This document shows positions 12,501-21,496 of a DNA stretch of 64,000 nucleotides, in pieces. Source of the stretch: Owenia fusiformis (lineage: Eukaryota; Annelida; Polychaeta; Sabellida; Oweniidae); the NCBI GenBank assembly GCA_903813345.2, contig CAIIXF020000006.1, positions 33,763,524-33,827,523 of the forward strand, read 5' to 3'. The notes below the pieces were generated by a model. It did no database searches, was not told the origin of the DNA, and worked only from the letters and a program-made list of their open reading frames with translations. Each line of letters begins with the position of its first letter. The first letter of the stretch is position 1. The translations under genes were made by a program, and so were the position numbers.

Positions 12501-15387
12501 CTGCATTGATGTTGAACAAAAATAACTTAAAACAAGAATCCTATCGACACAGGTTTTAAAGCAAATGGTCCAAAAACGAATTTTGTGAGACAAAAATGGT
12601 GGCCATTTTGAAAATAGGCAAGCTTTTGAACCATAGGGGGGTTTTCTATATTGATGTTGAACTAAAATAACTTAAAACGGGAGTCATATTGACAGAGGTT
12701 TTAAAACGGGCCAATTGTTGACAGACGGACAGACAGACAGACAAGTGAGTGATTGAAATAGCTCACCATGTGAGCTAAAAAAGACAAGAAAGCAAATTTC
12801 CATATTGGATCAGGTATCGGCCATGTTTAATGAATGTGAGTTTTATGGTTGGTATGGAATATGGAACTTATTCCCAAGGACATACAGCATTGCCTCTCAG
12901 TACAGAAACATTGAACTCCAGTCACAAACAAAAATAGTGGCTATAACAATATGTAACACATGGCATTAACATGACAAAATGTCACCCCCTATTTGCTCAC
13001 AATATTATGAGTTCAATCTTAGTCCGATTTGAACTTCTGAGAACTTGTAGATGATTTTGAAAAAATACTGGTCAATTTGAAGCAAGTAGAAAGAAGATCG
13101 TTTTTGATCTTTTTAAGGTTGTTGAAGGTCATGTCTTCAATCTAAAAAATCAGATCTGAGAACTTTTGGTCAATTTGAAGCAAGCTGAAAAAATTTGAAG
13201 TCAGTCTAAACAGTATTTGTTAAGTTATTGGAAGTTTTTAGAGTTTGCTTACAGATGTCGGACGCCAGACGCCAACTACCAACCGCAACCCGCCGTCACA
13301 AAAAACGGAGTCCATAACAATATGTCACCACTTTTGGTGGTGACATAACAAGGCATTACATGCCATTTCACTACCTGCCATTTGTTACATACACTGACCA
13401 CCAAACACCAAACACCAAATGCCGAACACCATCTATAACTAGACAACAGCATCGCCATGGTTGGCATTTCTACAAACAAATGGCAGTCATTTTTCAAAAT
13501 GTCCACCTCCTACCAAAAGTGTCATTAGACAGTGTACCATGCTTATAGTATTCACATACCAAATATGAACAAAATCGCTCCACCATTTTTCGAGTTATAG
13601 TAGTTATAGTTCGATGGGATAAAAACCTTGTTACAACTGTTACCACTTCTCAGCATGTGAGCTAAAAACCATCAAACCAAGACGGGGTAGAAAAGTCTAC
13701 CAAACACAACATTCTTCTACAAATCATTCTTTCTATGAACATTTCATGCTAATATCTGTAGTTGCTCCAAGTTTTTAGGAATAAGATCATGGCAGTGATC
13801 TCCTTGATAATTGACAAAAATTACTTAAAAAGGGAATCCTATTCACTGAGGTTTTAAAAGTGCCATTTTTAATTAACAGACAAACACATGTGAGCTAATA
13901 AAACCTGGGGAGATCACTGTAATGATGAACATAAACAATATTGACATTAACTGAATTACTTACCGAGCTGGGCAGGACTGGGTGTAACACTCCATGGCTT
14001 AACCTCCATTGTGGATTCCCTCATGGTTTGTGGGTCAGTATTAAACAAAGGGCTCTTTCCTGATGTGTCCAATCCCACACTCCTGAAACACGCCACATCA
14101 AAGTTAGGCCCAAAAGTATTCAACAGAGACATGTTTCTGAACTATCAATTCACTCACTTTGCAGCTATTCTTTTAGTATGTTTCTGGTACAAATATTACT
14201 TCCCAATACAATTTTATGTAATTATAGAAGATAAACGTGATCATATGTTTCTTTTGTTGTCTTAAACTGCTACATCTGCGTTGTGAAAAACTGCATATAA
14301 CACAATCGTATTTACATGCTATTAATCAATAGGATCTAATGGCTGTAACATATATATGAATACACTTTAAGTGTACTTGTGTATCATATATATATATACT
14401 AAAATAAGAATTATTAGATTTCATACTCTAAATATTTGATTTTATAGATAAATATCTAATACATGATCAGCGGAAATTACTCTCACAATAGGATGGCTGT
14501 CCAGTTCAAATGAACAGATGTGCACACTAAGCTATCCATCAAAAACCTCATTTCAAATTACATGACCCATGTCTGTTAAAAGTACAGAATTTTCACAAAA
14601 AGAGAAGTGTTGGTTATACCTCTGACTGTCATTCCTTGGTGACACTGGCTCATAGTTGGGCTGCTGATTGCTGACGACACTTTTCAGACCTGGATTGAGT
14701 GTGTCGAGATACTGAGACATAGCCAGGGGATGGGCTGCATAGTTGATGGTAGGGGCAAGACGGGCACCGACTATAGAGTGTGCCACTGGTGGTAATGAGC
14801 GTCCAGATAAAGCATTCAAATCTATAAAACAGCATTTTAAAGAATGATAAAAAGACTTTTCTTAAAGATTTTCTATTTTCTTAATGTCCAAGGATATCCA
14901 AATTCACTTTTAAAAACAGGCTCAGTCCGAAAAAAGTTCCTGCTTCAGAAAAGGACAAGAATTATAGTGAAGCCTTTGGGTCAGAATCAGGACCAGGCCT
15001 AATAATATAATAATAACTACACTAACAGGTACGCATGGATGGTTATTCAAAGAATACTGCAACATTCACCATTCAGGATTTATAAATATAATAAATGTAA
15101 TATTCACCATTCAGGATTTATAAATACATTTGAATTATTACAATTATCATAAACATGAGGAAGATTTGCTTGAAACCTACTTATACAATTTACATTGCAT
15201 ATAATATGTGATACAGGTCTATTTTGTAACCTCATCAAAAACAATCAACAAACAAACAACCAAACAAACCTGCATGAGCCTGGTTGATTGTCTGTTCTAA
15301 TAGGCTGGGCATCTCAATGCGATTAACAGAGGAGGTTGGTATCCTCCCATATGCTTGCTGGTAGTTATTCCAATGGTTTGGGTCCAT
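421..15387 (-). CDS. QSER1/PRR12-like protein with C-terminal DUF4211-type domain (3' end off the window)
   Basis: Spliced gene, coding exons in transcription order: 15387-15270, 14821-14620, 14082-13964, 12181-9581, 2811-2693, 1761-1679, 1383-1242, 918-778, 548-421. Every junction has GT/AG and the phases close, giving 1,217 complete codons before the left edge. Residues 147-1013 (one giant exon) are rich in Ser, Pro, Asn and Gln, with a poly-Q run and basic clusters (KKSKKKKKRR) that look like nuclear localisation signals. An acidic and AT-hook-like stretch (KRKRGRAS, PRGRRS) follows. Residues 1129-1217 form a compact hydrophobic/charged region (PIWKLDTGRLLQKFE, then VEIVEVLERFKPK) that I read as the DUF4211 domain shared by QSER1 and PRR12. 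QSER1 is known as a chromatin protein that protects bivalent regions from DNA methylation; the same role here is inference. Family assignment is from memory of motifs, not a search. Introns, especially 2812-9580, are full of transposon remnants. Confidence 0.68.
778..918 (-). CDS. DUF4211-like gene, coding exon 8 (domain start)
   Basis: Acceptor TTATTGTTGCAG before 918, donor GTAAGT after 778. Exactly 47 codons: KGDFVIERKDLTNYKKFPIW, then KLDTGRLLQKFEAEEQDGRL and VHKSLST. The aromatic/charged pattern is the main reason for the DUF4211 call. Confidence 0.66.
1242..1383 (-). CDS. DUF4211-like gene, coding exon 7
   Basis: Acceptor ACTGTTGCAG before 1383, donor GTCAGC after 1242. Completes a Gly codon (PRG|RRSHNTPSK) and encodes a Pro-rich linker and an acidic stretch ending DDGEFVHHYQ. 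Ends in phase 0. Confidence 0.62.
1679..1761 (-). CDS. DUF4211-like gene, coding exon 6 (AT-hook-like)
   Basis: Acceptor TGTTTTTAG before 1761, donor GTAAGT after 1679. Encodes ETRRNISDDDDDEPKRKRGR ASTSSPR, an acidic run followed by a basic segment. The Arg-Gly-Arg core resembles an AT-hook, a minor-groove DNA-binding motif; binding is inference. Confidence 0.62.
2600..2640. repeat. Short hairpin repeat (ATGTCACC...GGTGACAT)
   Basis: Palindromic TATGTCACCTC/TGGTGGTGACATA segment. Related hairpins occur at 13318-13350 (with a longer shared flank) and, in reverse orientation, at 42416-42480. This marks one end of a dispersed element. Confidence 0.5.
2693..2811 (-). CDS. DUF4211-like gene, coding exon 5
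   Basis: Acceptor GATTTCAG before 2811, donor GTGAGT after 2693. Encodes KRKSYVEETLSDEEYVPSPV and an acidic stretch ending TWTPVGV, 40 residues including the split Asn. It can be joined either from the giant exon 4 or from the candidate alternative first exon. Confidence 0.65.
3876..4605. mobile_element. MITE-like element with about 95-bp terminal inverted repeats
   Basis: The stretch 3876-3968 (TGTCTACTTAGCGGTTTGTT, then TATGTCATCC... and CAGCCAAACACGACAATG) returns as its reverse complement at 4505-4605 with about 85-90% identity by eye. The 540-bp interior has no ORF but carries a cluster of CACGTG/CATGTG boxes at 4028-4090. A non-autonomous DNA transposon in intron 4 of the DUF4211-like gene. 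Superfamily not determined. Confidence 0.7.
4028..4090. promoter_or_regulatory. Cluster of E-box/M-box motifs (TCACGTGA, CACGTG, TCATGTGA)
   Basis: TCACGTGA at 4028-4035 and 4058-4065, CACGTG at 4047-4052 and TCATGTGA at 4082-4089, all within 63 bp. Such sites bind bHLH-ZIP factors (USF, MITF/TFE, Myc-Max). The cluster sits in a transposon about 1.1 kb downstream of the candidate alternative first exon. Regulatory function is inference. Confidence 0.35.
4730..4903. repeat. Perfect 87-bp tandem duplication
   Basis: The unit starting GGTTCAGTGATTTTTTTTAA is present twice head to tail (4730-4816 and 4817-4903) with no difference that I can see, which indicates a recent duplication. Intronic. 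Confidence 0.9.
5189..5216 (-). CDS. Candidate alternative first coding exon of the DUF4211-like gene
   Basis: ATG at 5216-5214 opens MSRRTTRVS and meets a consensus donor (GTAAGT) after 28 nt, leaving a single A. The exon at 2811 starts AC-AAG-AGG, so the junction reads Asn-Lys-Arg in frame. This is the same phase and the same leftover base that the giant exon 4 supplies. The result would be a short isoform lacking the whole disordered N-terminal part and keeping the acidic, AT-hook-like and DUF4211-type regions. A YY1-like AAAATGGCG lies about 55-65 bp upstream of the ATG, on the opposite strand. Alternatively the right-hand exons belong to a different gene. No transcript evidence is available. 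Confidence 0.5.
5541..7740. mobile_element. Long-TIR element with mariner-like ends (CAGGGTGTTCAAAAA), carrying an inserted element
   Basis: The left arm 5541-5920 is mirrored by 7210-7550. The outermost about 190 bp is present again at 7551-7740, ending GAACACCCTG followed by TA. The left end reads CTGGGTGTTC. The arms share the phrases AACATGATGCATTGGACACC and CAGGGACTTTACAGT-like sequence in opposite orientation. No transposase ORF is seen, so it is non-autonomous. The loop of this palindrome is interrupted by the element at 5934-7209. Confidence 0.75.
5934..7209. mobile_element. Nested element with TIR CAGKGGCGTAGGAA and 5-bp duplication CTTCA
   Basis: The left end CAGGGGCGTAGGAA and right end TTCCTACGCCACTG are inverted. 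Both are flanked by CTTCA (5929-5933 and 7210-7214), a readable target-site duplication. The 1.28-kb interior is very AT-rich with only short unrelated ORFs. It sits at the symmetry centre of the outer element 5541-7740. TIRs of the type CAGTGGCGTAG occur on several cut-and-paste DNA transposons; I do not assign a superfamily. Confidence 0.68.
8111..8539. mobile_element. MITE, copy 1 (TIR ACCCARATGCGAGTA)
   Basis: Begins ACCCAAATGCGAGTA and ends TACTCGCATCTGGGT, a 15-bp inverted repeat with one mismatch. A second full copy in the opposite orientation lies at 36101-36533, with matching interior (CCACCTGGTGG, the CCCCATAGACCCCAT stretch, the TACATGTARA stretch). No ORF. Confidence 0.8.
8740..9150. 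repeat. Palindrome-rich segment with a perfect-looking hairpin at 9056-9148
   Basis: 9056-9148 folds on itself: GGTGAATACCTG and TTTCACAAG...GATATTCCAC on the left are answered by GTGGAATATC...CTTGTGAAA and CAGGTATTCACC on the right, around the centre GAAGCCCGAAGGGCAAG. Upstream, 8750-8880 carries further imperfect palindromes (GATATCTAGCGATATC, CTCCCGGGAATTTTCAAAG). Related pieces occur near 18.5, 36.9 and 60.8 kb. Confidence 0.7.
9581..12181 (-). CDS. DUF4211-like gene, giant low-complexity exon 4
   Basis: A 2,601-bp exon with acceptor TTGTTCTTGCAG before 12181 and donor GTAAGT after 9581. It encodes about 867 residues of Ser/Pro/Asn/Gln-rich disordered sequence. Visible parts are a short run of related heptad-like phrases around ENYQIRSP/ENYQIKSS, a poly-Q tract, a basic patch (QKRQRSRKKKTK), a KKSKKKKKRR cluster followed by SSEEEELEMEL, and an acidic tail. 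One oversized disordered exon fits the QSER1/PRR12 family. The open frame runs past the donor to 9543; that tail is intron read-through. Confidence 0.8.
12300..12780. repeat. Dispersed repeat with internal duplication, ending GAC(A/G) run and CATGTGAGCTAAAA
   Basis: Two about 170-bp direct copies (ACAAAAATGG...AATTTTGAAAATAG, CAAGCTTTTGAACC, ATTGATGTTGAAC) are followed by GACAGACGGACAGACAGACA and CTCACCATGTGAGCTAAAA. Diverged relatives end similarly at 13640-13660 and 13880-13900. The style is common in mollusc genomes (recollection). Intronic in the DUF4211-like gene. Confidence 0.6.
13428..13622. repeat. Deletion derivative of the TCCCATCGAAC repeat family
   Basis: Begins ACTAGACAACAGCATCGCC and ends GTTCGATGGGATAA, the two ends of the long copies at 22430-23312 and 30880-32212. 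One internal unit (TCATTAGACAGTGTACCATG) is kept and the rest is missing. Confidence 0.6.
13964..14082 (-). CDS. DUF4211-like gene, coding exon 3
   Basis: Acceptor GTGTTTCAG before 14082 and consensus donor GTAAGT after 13964. It encodes SVGLDTSGKSPLFNTDPQTM and a Pro/Ser-rich end (PWSVTPSPAQL). Phase matches both neighbours. No long ATG-started reading frame marks this exon; it was found by following splice sites. Confidence 0.65.
14620..14821 (-). CDS. DUF4211-like gene, coding exon 2
   Basis: Acceptor TTTTATAG before 14821 and donor GTATAAC after 14620. It encodes LNALSGRSLPPVAHSIVGAR onward to SPRNDSQ, 67 residues, and ends with two bases of a split Arg codon. Joins exon 1 and exon 3 in phase. 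Confidence 0.68.
15055..15130. repeat. Short direct repeat of about 41 bp
   Basis: ATTCACCATTCAGGATTTAT followed by AAATA occurs twice in tandem. Intronic in the DUF4211-like gene. Confidence 0.7.
15270..15387 (-). CDS. DUF4211-like gene, coding exon 1
   Basis: Starts at ATG 15387-15385 (MDPNHWNNYQQAYGRIPTSS). It ends before a GTTTGTTTG donor, leaving one base of a split codon that is completed by exon 2. A pyrimidine-rich stretch ending in TTTTAG near 15427-15431 suggests that a 5' UTR intron joins just upstream, so the promoter is probably further right. A tiny upstream ORF (ATG ATG ... TAG) precedes the start. Confidence 0.65.
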
Positions 15388-15431
15388 TGTGAGTCCTCCT
15401 CTATTTACTTCCCATCATACTACTGTCTAAA

Positions 15432-16460
15432 AGTACATTAATAAAAATTCAAGTTTCAGTCAGTAACCTCCAGAGCATTGCCAAGTGCTTCACCCAAAGC
15501 TGTAACAAAGACCACAGAGGAGTTCAGATAAGATATTGTCACAATTTTACAATATTTTTTCTAACAACATTCTATGTCAGCTCCATATTCTTAAAGCCCA
15601 ACAGTTTGTTCATAATATTTCACCAGGAAACATAACTTTCAGTATTATTAGTACTGTACAGTCAATTCATATGCATGTATTCATCTTTGATTTGGCGCAA
15701 CTTAATATGGTGATTTTGGGATATTGGACATATTATAATTGGTGTCTATTTAATAAGGCAGTTTTTCGATGAGATAAATTTCATATCTATAACTATCATA
15801 TACCCTTCAACCTAATTTTGATATAAACTCCAATAATAACAAGGTGTTTATTAGTGATTAACTTTCCTGTTATCTCAAAATCTGCTTGGAACTATACCAT
15901 TGGATTACTATAGGAAATTCCTTAAAGAGAAGATTCTTGGGATTAAGGAAGGGGTACCATTTACACAATTTGAGAAATTATTGGCATACATGAAACCTAT
16001 TTAAAACAGAATTAATATTATTTAAAAGCGATTGTAATAATGATTCCCAGTCCTTTGAAGTTTGAAAAATAACAACACCTGGGTGTTAATCCATAGATAA
16101 TCCTTGAAAATGAGAAATATTTTTTAGGAGTATATGGTGCAATTTTATAGTCAATAAAATGTTTTAAAGTGTATTGATGTTTTTTAAATGAAAAACACAA
16201 GCGAAATGCATGACAACTTGAGGTCCTTTATGAAACCACCTTTTATCTTTTTTTTGTAATCTGTATTTTATCATGAAATAATTTCTTGGGAAGTACAATA
16301 AATAAAAAGTTACATATTCTCATAACTATACAGATCTTTGTTTTGGTGTATTCCCATTTGCACACTTTATTGTCTACGTAAACATTCTTTCACTTTTTAA
16401 TATGTTTTTAAATCATCTCTTTTGTGTCATATCCAATGTTATAAACAAAAGTCAATATCT
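15432..16460. other. Intergenic DNA, no feature recognised
   Basis: AT-rich sequence upstream of the DUF4211-like gene. It probably contains that gene's 5' UTR exon and promoter, but I cannot place either. No repeat family or ORF of note. Confidence 0.4.
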
Positions 16461-16468
16461 AATATATA

Positions 16469-17035
16469 ATGGCAACAAACTGCAACAAATTACGGACATA
16501 TCGACTGTTTAAAACACATTCCATGCAGCCCGCCCATTATACTTGTATCAACATGTCAAGGAGTGAACGCAGAGCTATTGCCCAACTTAGAAGTGGAACA
16601 CTCCCATTGAAGATCGAAACTGGACGATATAACAATACCCCACTCCAGGATCGCCGATGTCACTGTGATAATTTACTGTTGAGGACGAGTTTCATTTTCT
16701 TTTACAGTGCAATAGTTATGAAGAACTGAGAACTCCATTGTTTTTAGATTGTGTTAAGGAAATTCCTGACTTTCACCAGCTTAACCATATTCAACAATTT
16801 TGCAATATTATGTCAACACAGAGCCTACAAAGGACACTATCCAAAACACTTATAAAAATGATTTTAAAAAGACGTACTCTACTGTGATAATTTAACCTTT
16901 TATATAGTCAGACTGAATCTAGTCTCTCATAGGTCGACACCGGCCGGGCCAGACGATTTTAATATTATTGTTTTATAATTGTATGTATTTTAAATGGCGT
17001 GAGACATAAATAAAATATAACATAACATAACATAT
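16469..17035 (+). pseudogene. 3' end of a non-LTR retrotransposon (LINE) reverse transcriptase, frameshifted
   Basis: From about 16556 the plus strand reads SRSERRAIAQLRSGTLPLKI then ETGRYNNTPLQDRRCHCDN. After a one-frame shift it continues as EDEFHFLLQCNSYEELRTPL and FLDCVKEIPDF. This is the pattern of the C-terminal, cysteine-containing region of LINE ORF2 proteins (xCxxC ... EDExHFLxxCxxY). The fragment is followed by a stop, a short 3' UTR and a run of AACAT repeats at 17012-17033, which serves as a LINE-type 3' tail. It is 5'-truncated and broken by at least one frameshift. Clade (CR1-, L2- or RTE-like) is not decided. Confidence 0.7.
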
Positions 17036-17044
17036 AATAAGATA

Positions 17045-18060
17045 AATGTATGTATATATGAAGATTCTAATGTCAGCTTCTGTTACTTATATATTCAACA
17101 CAGCATTTAATAGTAACAAATCAAATGTAATGTGATACATGAACATCTTATGTCTATAATGCTGGCTGTATTATTATACTGCCTGTAATAATAATTCATG
17201 AAATACTGTCATGTTATATGCATGCCATATGTGGGATAGTGGGGCAGATGCAGTAAGTAGTCATATTATTAATGTACATGTATTGAGAATGAATAAGGAG
17301 AAATTGTGCTGATTATCTAAAGAACATAGCAACAATATGATCAAAACACTAGATATTTGTGTTAATCAATACATCAATAAACTGTTTTATTGACTCTCAC
17401 CACTTTATATATAGGAGTAATTCAATAGTTCATGAGCTCATCATAAAATTGATAAACATTGCAAACTTTAGGCTAAAATTCCAAGTCCAACATTTTGCAA
17501 AATTTATAAAGAAACTAACAGAAACTAAAAGCTGGCAAAGTGAAACTCACACTGTAACTTCACATTATCAAAATTGCAACATATATTAGCTAATTTGGAA
17601 ACTGTATACATGATGCAGACTTGTATATTGAAAAAGATGTGACACTTCTCCAGAAAAGAAGAGGCCAACATTAGATATGGGACCTATGATGCAAACTACA
17701 AGAGTATAGTTCCCAATAAAATAATAAATGTTCATTTGTCCCATGGTTATTGATGGACAGATGATTAAAAGGTTGAAGAATGGATGCAGAATTATTTTTC
17801 CAATAATCATGACTTTAAAATTGTATTTCTATAACTCATCAATCAATATAGCAATATAAATGTATAAATATACTGAGTTGGTATAGAGCAGGTGTTTGAT
17901 CATGAATATATACTGTACTCCTGGAAATTTCTGCAAAATGATTTTTGATGATTTGGCAATTTCTTGATTTGATTTGCATTCATTTTTGCATGCAGTTAGC
18001 ACTATTTAATGTTTCATTTATAGAGTAATATCAATATTTTGACATAAAAAAGACTTTGCA
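17045..18060. other. Intergenic DNA, no feature recognised
   Basis: AT-rich sequence with only short spurious reading frames. No inverted repeat or splice-compatible exon was noticed. Confidence 0.4.
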
Positions 18061-18069
18061 TCATGATTA

Positions 18070-19245
18070 TTACATATTATTACCACCTTGCAGGGCCTGT
18101 TCTAGGGGTTTTAGTACTAGTTCAGCCCTGGTCATTAACGGTGGTAATAATAGTAATAACGTCATTTCAAAGGGCAATATAGTGAAATATTGGACCAAGG
18201 GCCTGCGTGTACTATTCAATGATATCAACTTTTTTATCTGCAGGTCCTATATTTCAGTAATCTCGTCAATGCTGAACTAGAAAAACAGTAACGCCAGTAG
18301 CAAATCCCACTGAACAAAACATGTTTTGATAAATAGCGGCCATATAAAATTTGAGCCAAATCCACCCACTGGTATTCTGAATTATTAAACATTATTACCA
18401 CCTTGCCGGGCCAGTTCTAGGGGTTTTAGTGCTAGTTTAGAAGGCGTTCATTTTACTATATCGACCTGAGAAATGGGTGACGTCATAGTGGTGGTCCATA
18501 TGGACCGGTCTAGAATATATTCTGGACCGGTAATTGTTCCCCGGGAAATTAGATATCGTTCAGTGCGTAAGATTTTCTTGCTATTTCAGCCCTGGTCGTT
18601 AACGGTGGTAATAATACTAATAATAACATCATTTTTGCGAGCAATTTTAAACAAATACTGGATGATCAGGAGCTGGATATGGCAGAATACCTATTCGAGA
18701 AAAAATATTGGGCGAGGCGGCAGCCGTTTCGTTTCCGTTTCCGTCGTTTAGTTGACATTATTTTGACATTTATTTATTTTTTCTTTCAAAACTCAGACAA
18801 CTTCCGGCCAGTTTATTCGCTACACTGAACGAAAATATTTGCCCCGGGAATTTAATTTTTATTTATTCGAGACGTTCTTGCAGAATTATATGTAACTTTT
18901 GAATGATAAGGGTAATTGTGATTGATTAAGTACATTTTTTTCTTCTATTTTCCGCCAGTTTCAGATGTAAGCTTTAAGTAGTACTCCAGTTATTAAGAAA
19001 TAAAACTCTGAAGTGGGAATGTTGCAAAAACATTGAAAAAAATATCCGACCCTTTTTCTCGAAAGGGTCAGATATTAAAAAAATATCCGGCAGTTTTCAG
19101 AAAAGAGCAGAGTATTGCCAAATTACAAGCAACTAAGAACCAATCAGATTTGAGTATTTTAATGAGGTGCATAATAAAGTGAAATATTGGACCTTGGGCC
19201 TTAGGCCCTCGGTCCAATATTTTACTATATTGCCCTTAGAAATGA
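18070..19245. repeat. Cluster of interleaved inverted repeats (ATTATTACCACC...GGTGGTAATAAT modules)
   Basis: A hairpin module, ATTATTACCACCTTGC...CTAGGGGTTTTAG...TTAACGGTGGTAATAAT, occurs at 18079-18150. It recurs at 18390-18620, where about 140 bp are inserted in its loop. GGGCAATATAGTGAAATATT at about 18172 is answered by AATATTTTACTATATTGCCC at about 19220. A compact hairpin (ATTGGACCTTGGGCC / GGCCCTCGGTCCAAT) lies at 19185-19215. CCCCGGGAAWTT segments lie at about 18540 and 18842. 18277-18360 carries a fragment of the TCCCATCGAAC family. Confidence 0.6.
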
Positions 19246-19359
19246 TGTTATTGTACTATTATGTTTTCATGAAACATGGTTGCCATTTTGAAATTCAACT
19301 GTCATCTTTGTTGCAGAGGTCCTACACCCATAAGGCATTAGCCTATAAAATTTGAATGA

Positions 19360-20430
19360 AATACGTCAACAGGTATTTGAGTTATTACCCAGACATATGA
19401 ACGGATGTCATCTCAATGTTTTCCTTGTGTATTTATCAATCGGTTGAATATGTTTTCATGGGTTAATCAACAGACATACATCAATATCAATGAAGATTCA
19501 AGATATATTATAACTTGGTGAAGTCATTAAGGATTCAAAGTGCAAAAATGGGTGAAAAATAATTCTCCCAAATAATAAAAATGGTAATCATATTAATATA
19601 CAAATAATACATTATTGTAAAAATCTTCTGAATTTTCTAAAATAAAGTATGCACTTCAAAATTTTTTAGAAAATATACATGACAAGGAATGATATATTTA
19701 TCTTCAAAAACCCACAAAAATATAACAAAAATTAGTAGAAACAAATATTATCACTGAGACGACAGTAATCCAAGATTATAAATGGACTGTTCACGAGATA
19801 AGAATATAAAATAATACATCATAAATATACTTACTCTTTTAGCAGTGTATCTATACCATTAAGTATACCATGTAAACCAAAGATCTCATAAAATACTAAT
19901 ATTGAATACTCAACTATAAATTGCAATAACAGAATTTATAATTAACATGACAGTTTGCCCCTCTAAAACTCCCTTTAGTTCTGATTGAAAGCTATAAATG
20001 CAAAGAACAATTTAGCAAAGAAAAAAATTGAAAGAAGTAGTGCATATTCTATTTTGAGCCTTGAGACAGATCTCAGACACATGATAAACTTTGTTTAAAG
20101 AAAAAATAGAAGCACTTGTATTTGTATTTTCATTGAACTGCCATTCACATTTGAAAAAATAGATTAATAAAAAAAACTATATATGAAAATAAAAAAGCAA
20201 TATCTCTAAATTCAAGATTTCAAGCTGCTGTAGCCCTTGTTTCTATTTTCTTTAAGGTTATACACACCAATTCTACATCAATTTTAAACAATTTCTCTTT
20301 TAAATCATCTGAATGAAATGAAAATCCTAACTGAATACTCGGAGCACTAACTGAGGAGTAAAAGCCTTGGCTGAATAAAAAGAACCCTGGTTGAATAATA
20401 AAATCCTTGTTGAAAGGTAAGAACACTGGT
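19360..20430. other. Intergenic DNA, no feature recognised
   Basis: Very AT-rich, homopolymer-rich sequence. No gene, RNA or repeat structure that I can support. Confidence 0.4.
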
Positions 20431-20779
20431 TTTATATAGTGAGAACCTGTATATCTGAACACCTGGCTAATCTGAACACCTTCCAATTTGAACACTTTTT
20501 TTCGGTCCCATTTTTTCCTCCCATTGACTCCCATGTTAAAAAAAACCTTGAAATCTGAACACCTCCTAATCTGAACAGTGAACAACCATATTTGAAAAAC
20601 TGACCTGTCTAATCTGAACATTTTATCAGAAATCAAATGTCTGGACATTTCAATAACAGCCACATATTGGGTCAATGTTATAGTTCTTATTATCTTTACA
20701 TATGCAATGTAATCAAAGAACCAATATTGTCCTAATCAACTGTCTCAATGACATCCCTAATTGTGGAAAACAACAGGAA

Positions 20780-21265
20780 AGGTGTGAATACGGGAGTTAA
20801 TTGGTTTATCCTATTAGAAAATAACTGAATGTTTTATGTTTAGGTGTGAATCAAGAAGATAATTGGTTTATCCTTATTTTAAATTAACTGGATGTTTTTG
20901 ATTTGGATTATGAACAAGTCTTAACTGTTTTATATCCCATGTGTCTGTTATGATAGCTAGGATTCAATCAGTAAATGTTTTACAATCACAGAGACAACAC
21001 AGACACATTTGCAGACATGATTATAATTGTTTTATCATTATTAGAAATTACCTGGATGTTTTTGATTTGGATTAAGAGAAAGGTGAGAATCTGGGAGATA
21101 ATTGGTTTATCCTTATTTTAAATTAACTGGATTTTTTTGATTTGGATTATTAACAGGTCTTAACTGTTTTATATCCCATGGGTCTGTTATGATAGCTAGG
21201 ATTCAATCAGTAAATGTTTTATAATTACAAAGACAACACAGACACATTTGCAGACAAGATTATAT
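20780..21265. repeat. About 240-bp tandem duplication inside the pogo-like element
   Basis: Two units share GATAATTGGTTTATCCTTAT, TTTTATATCCCATG and GATTCAATCAGTAAATGTTT in the same order, starting near 20844 and 21084. A partial third copy precedes them at about 20790. Identity is roughly 90% by eye. Confidence 0.8.
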
Positions 21266-21340
21266 CATGAGAAAGAGAAAAAAATCAACTTCGTAATATC
21301 CTATCACTAAAATGCCTCCTAAAAAGGCACATCTGACATA

Positions 21341-21496
21341 CTGAATGTCCTTGATATTTTGAAAGATTATGCATCATCTCGAATGAGCACTCATGAAAAC
21401 TTCTTTTTAATTGAAGAGGGTATCTACTCAAATATTGCTAATGCTAAAAGTGCCAAGAAACAAACAACAATGAACGACTTTTTCAAGCTAAAGTAA
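21341..21496 (+). pseudogene. C-terminal fragment of a pogo/Tigger-type transposase
   Basis: An open stretch of 51 codons plus stop reads LNVLDILKDYASSRMSTHEN, FFLIEEGIYSNIANAKSAKK, QTTMNDFFKLK. A 'KQTTLxxFF' ending is characteristic of Tigger-family transposases. No start codon or DDE catalytic core remains. It lies inside the element 20435-21869 in the expected place near one end. Confidence 0.65.

Noticed and set aside
17586-17810. 74-codon minus frame with hydrophobic stretches
   Set aside because: AT-rich chance frame; no start context, splice partner or motif.
20220-20675. 151-codon minus-strand frame
   Set aside because: It reads across the terminus and subterminal repeats of the pogo-like element. 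No domain and no homology seen.
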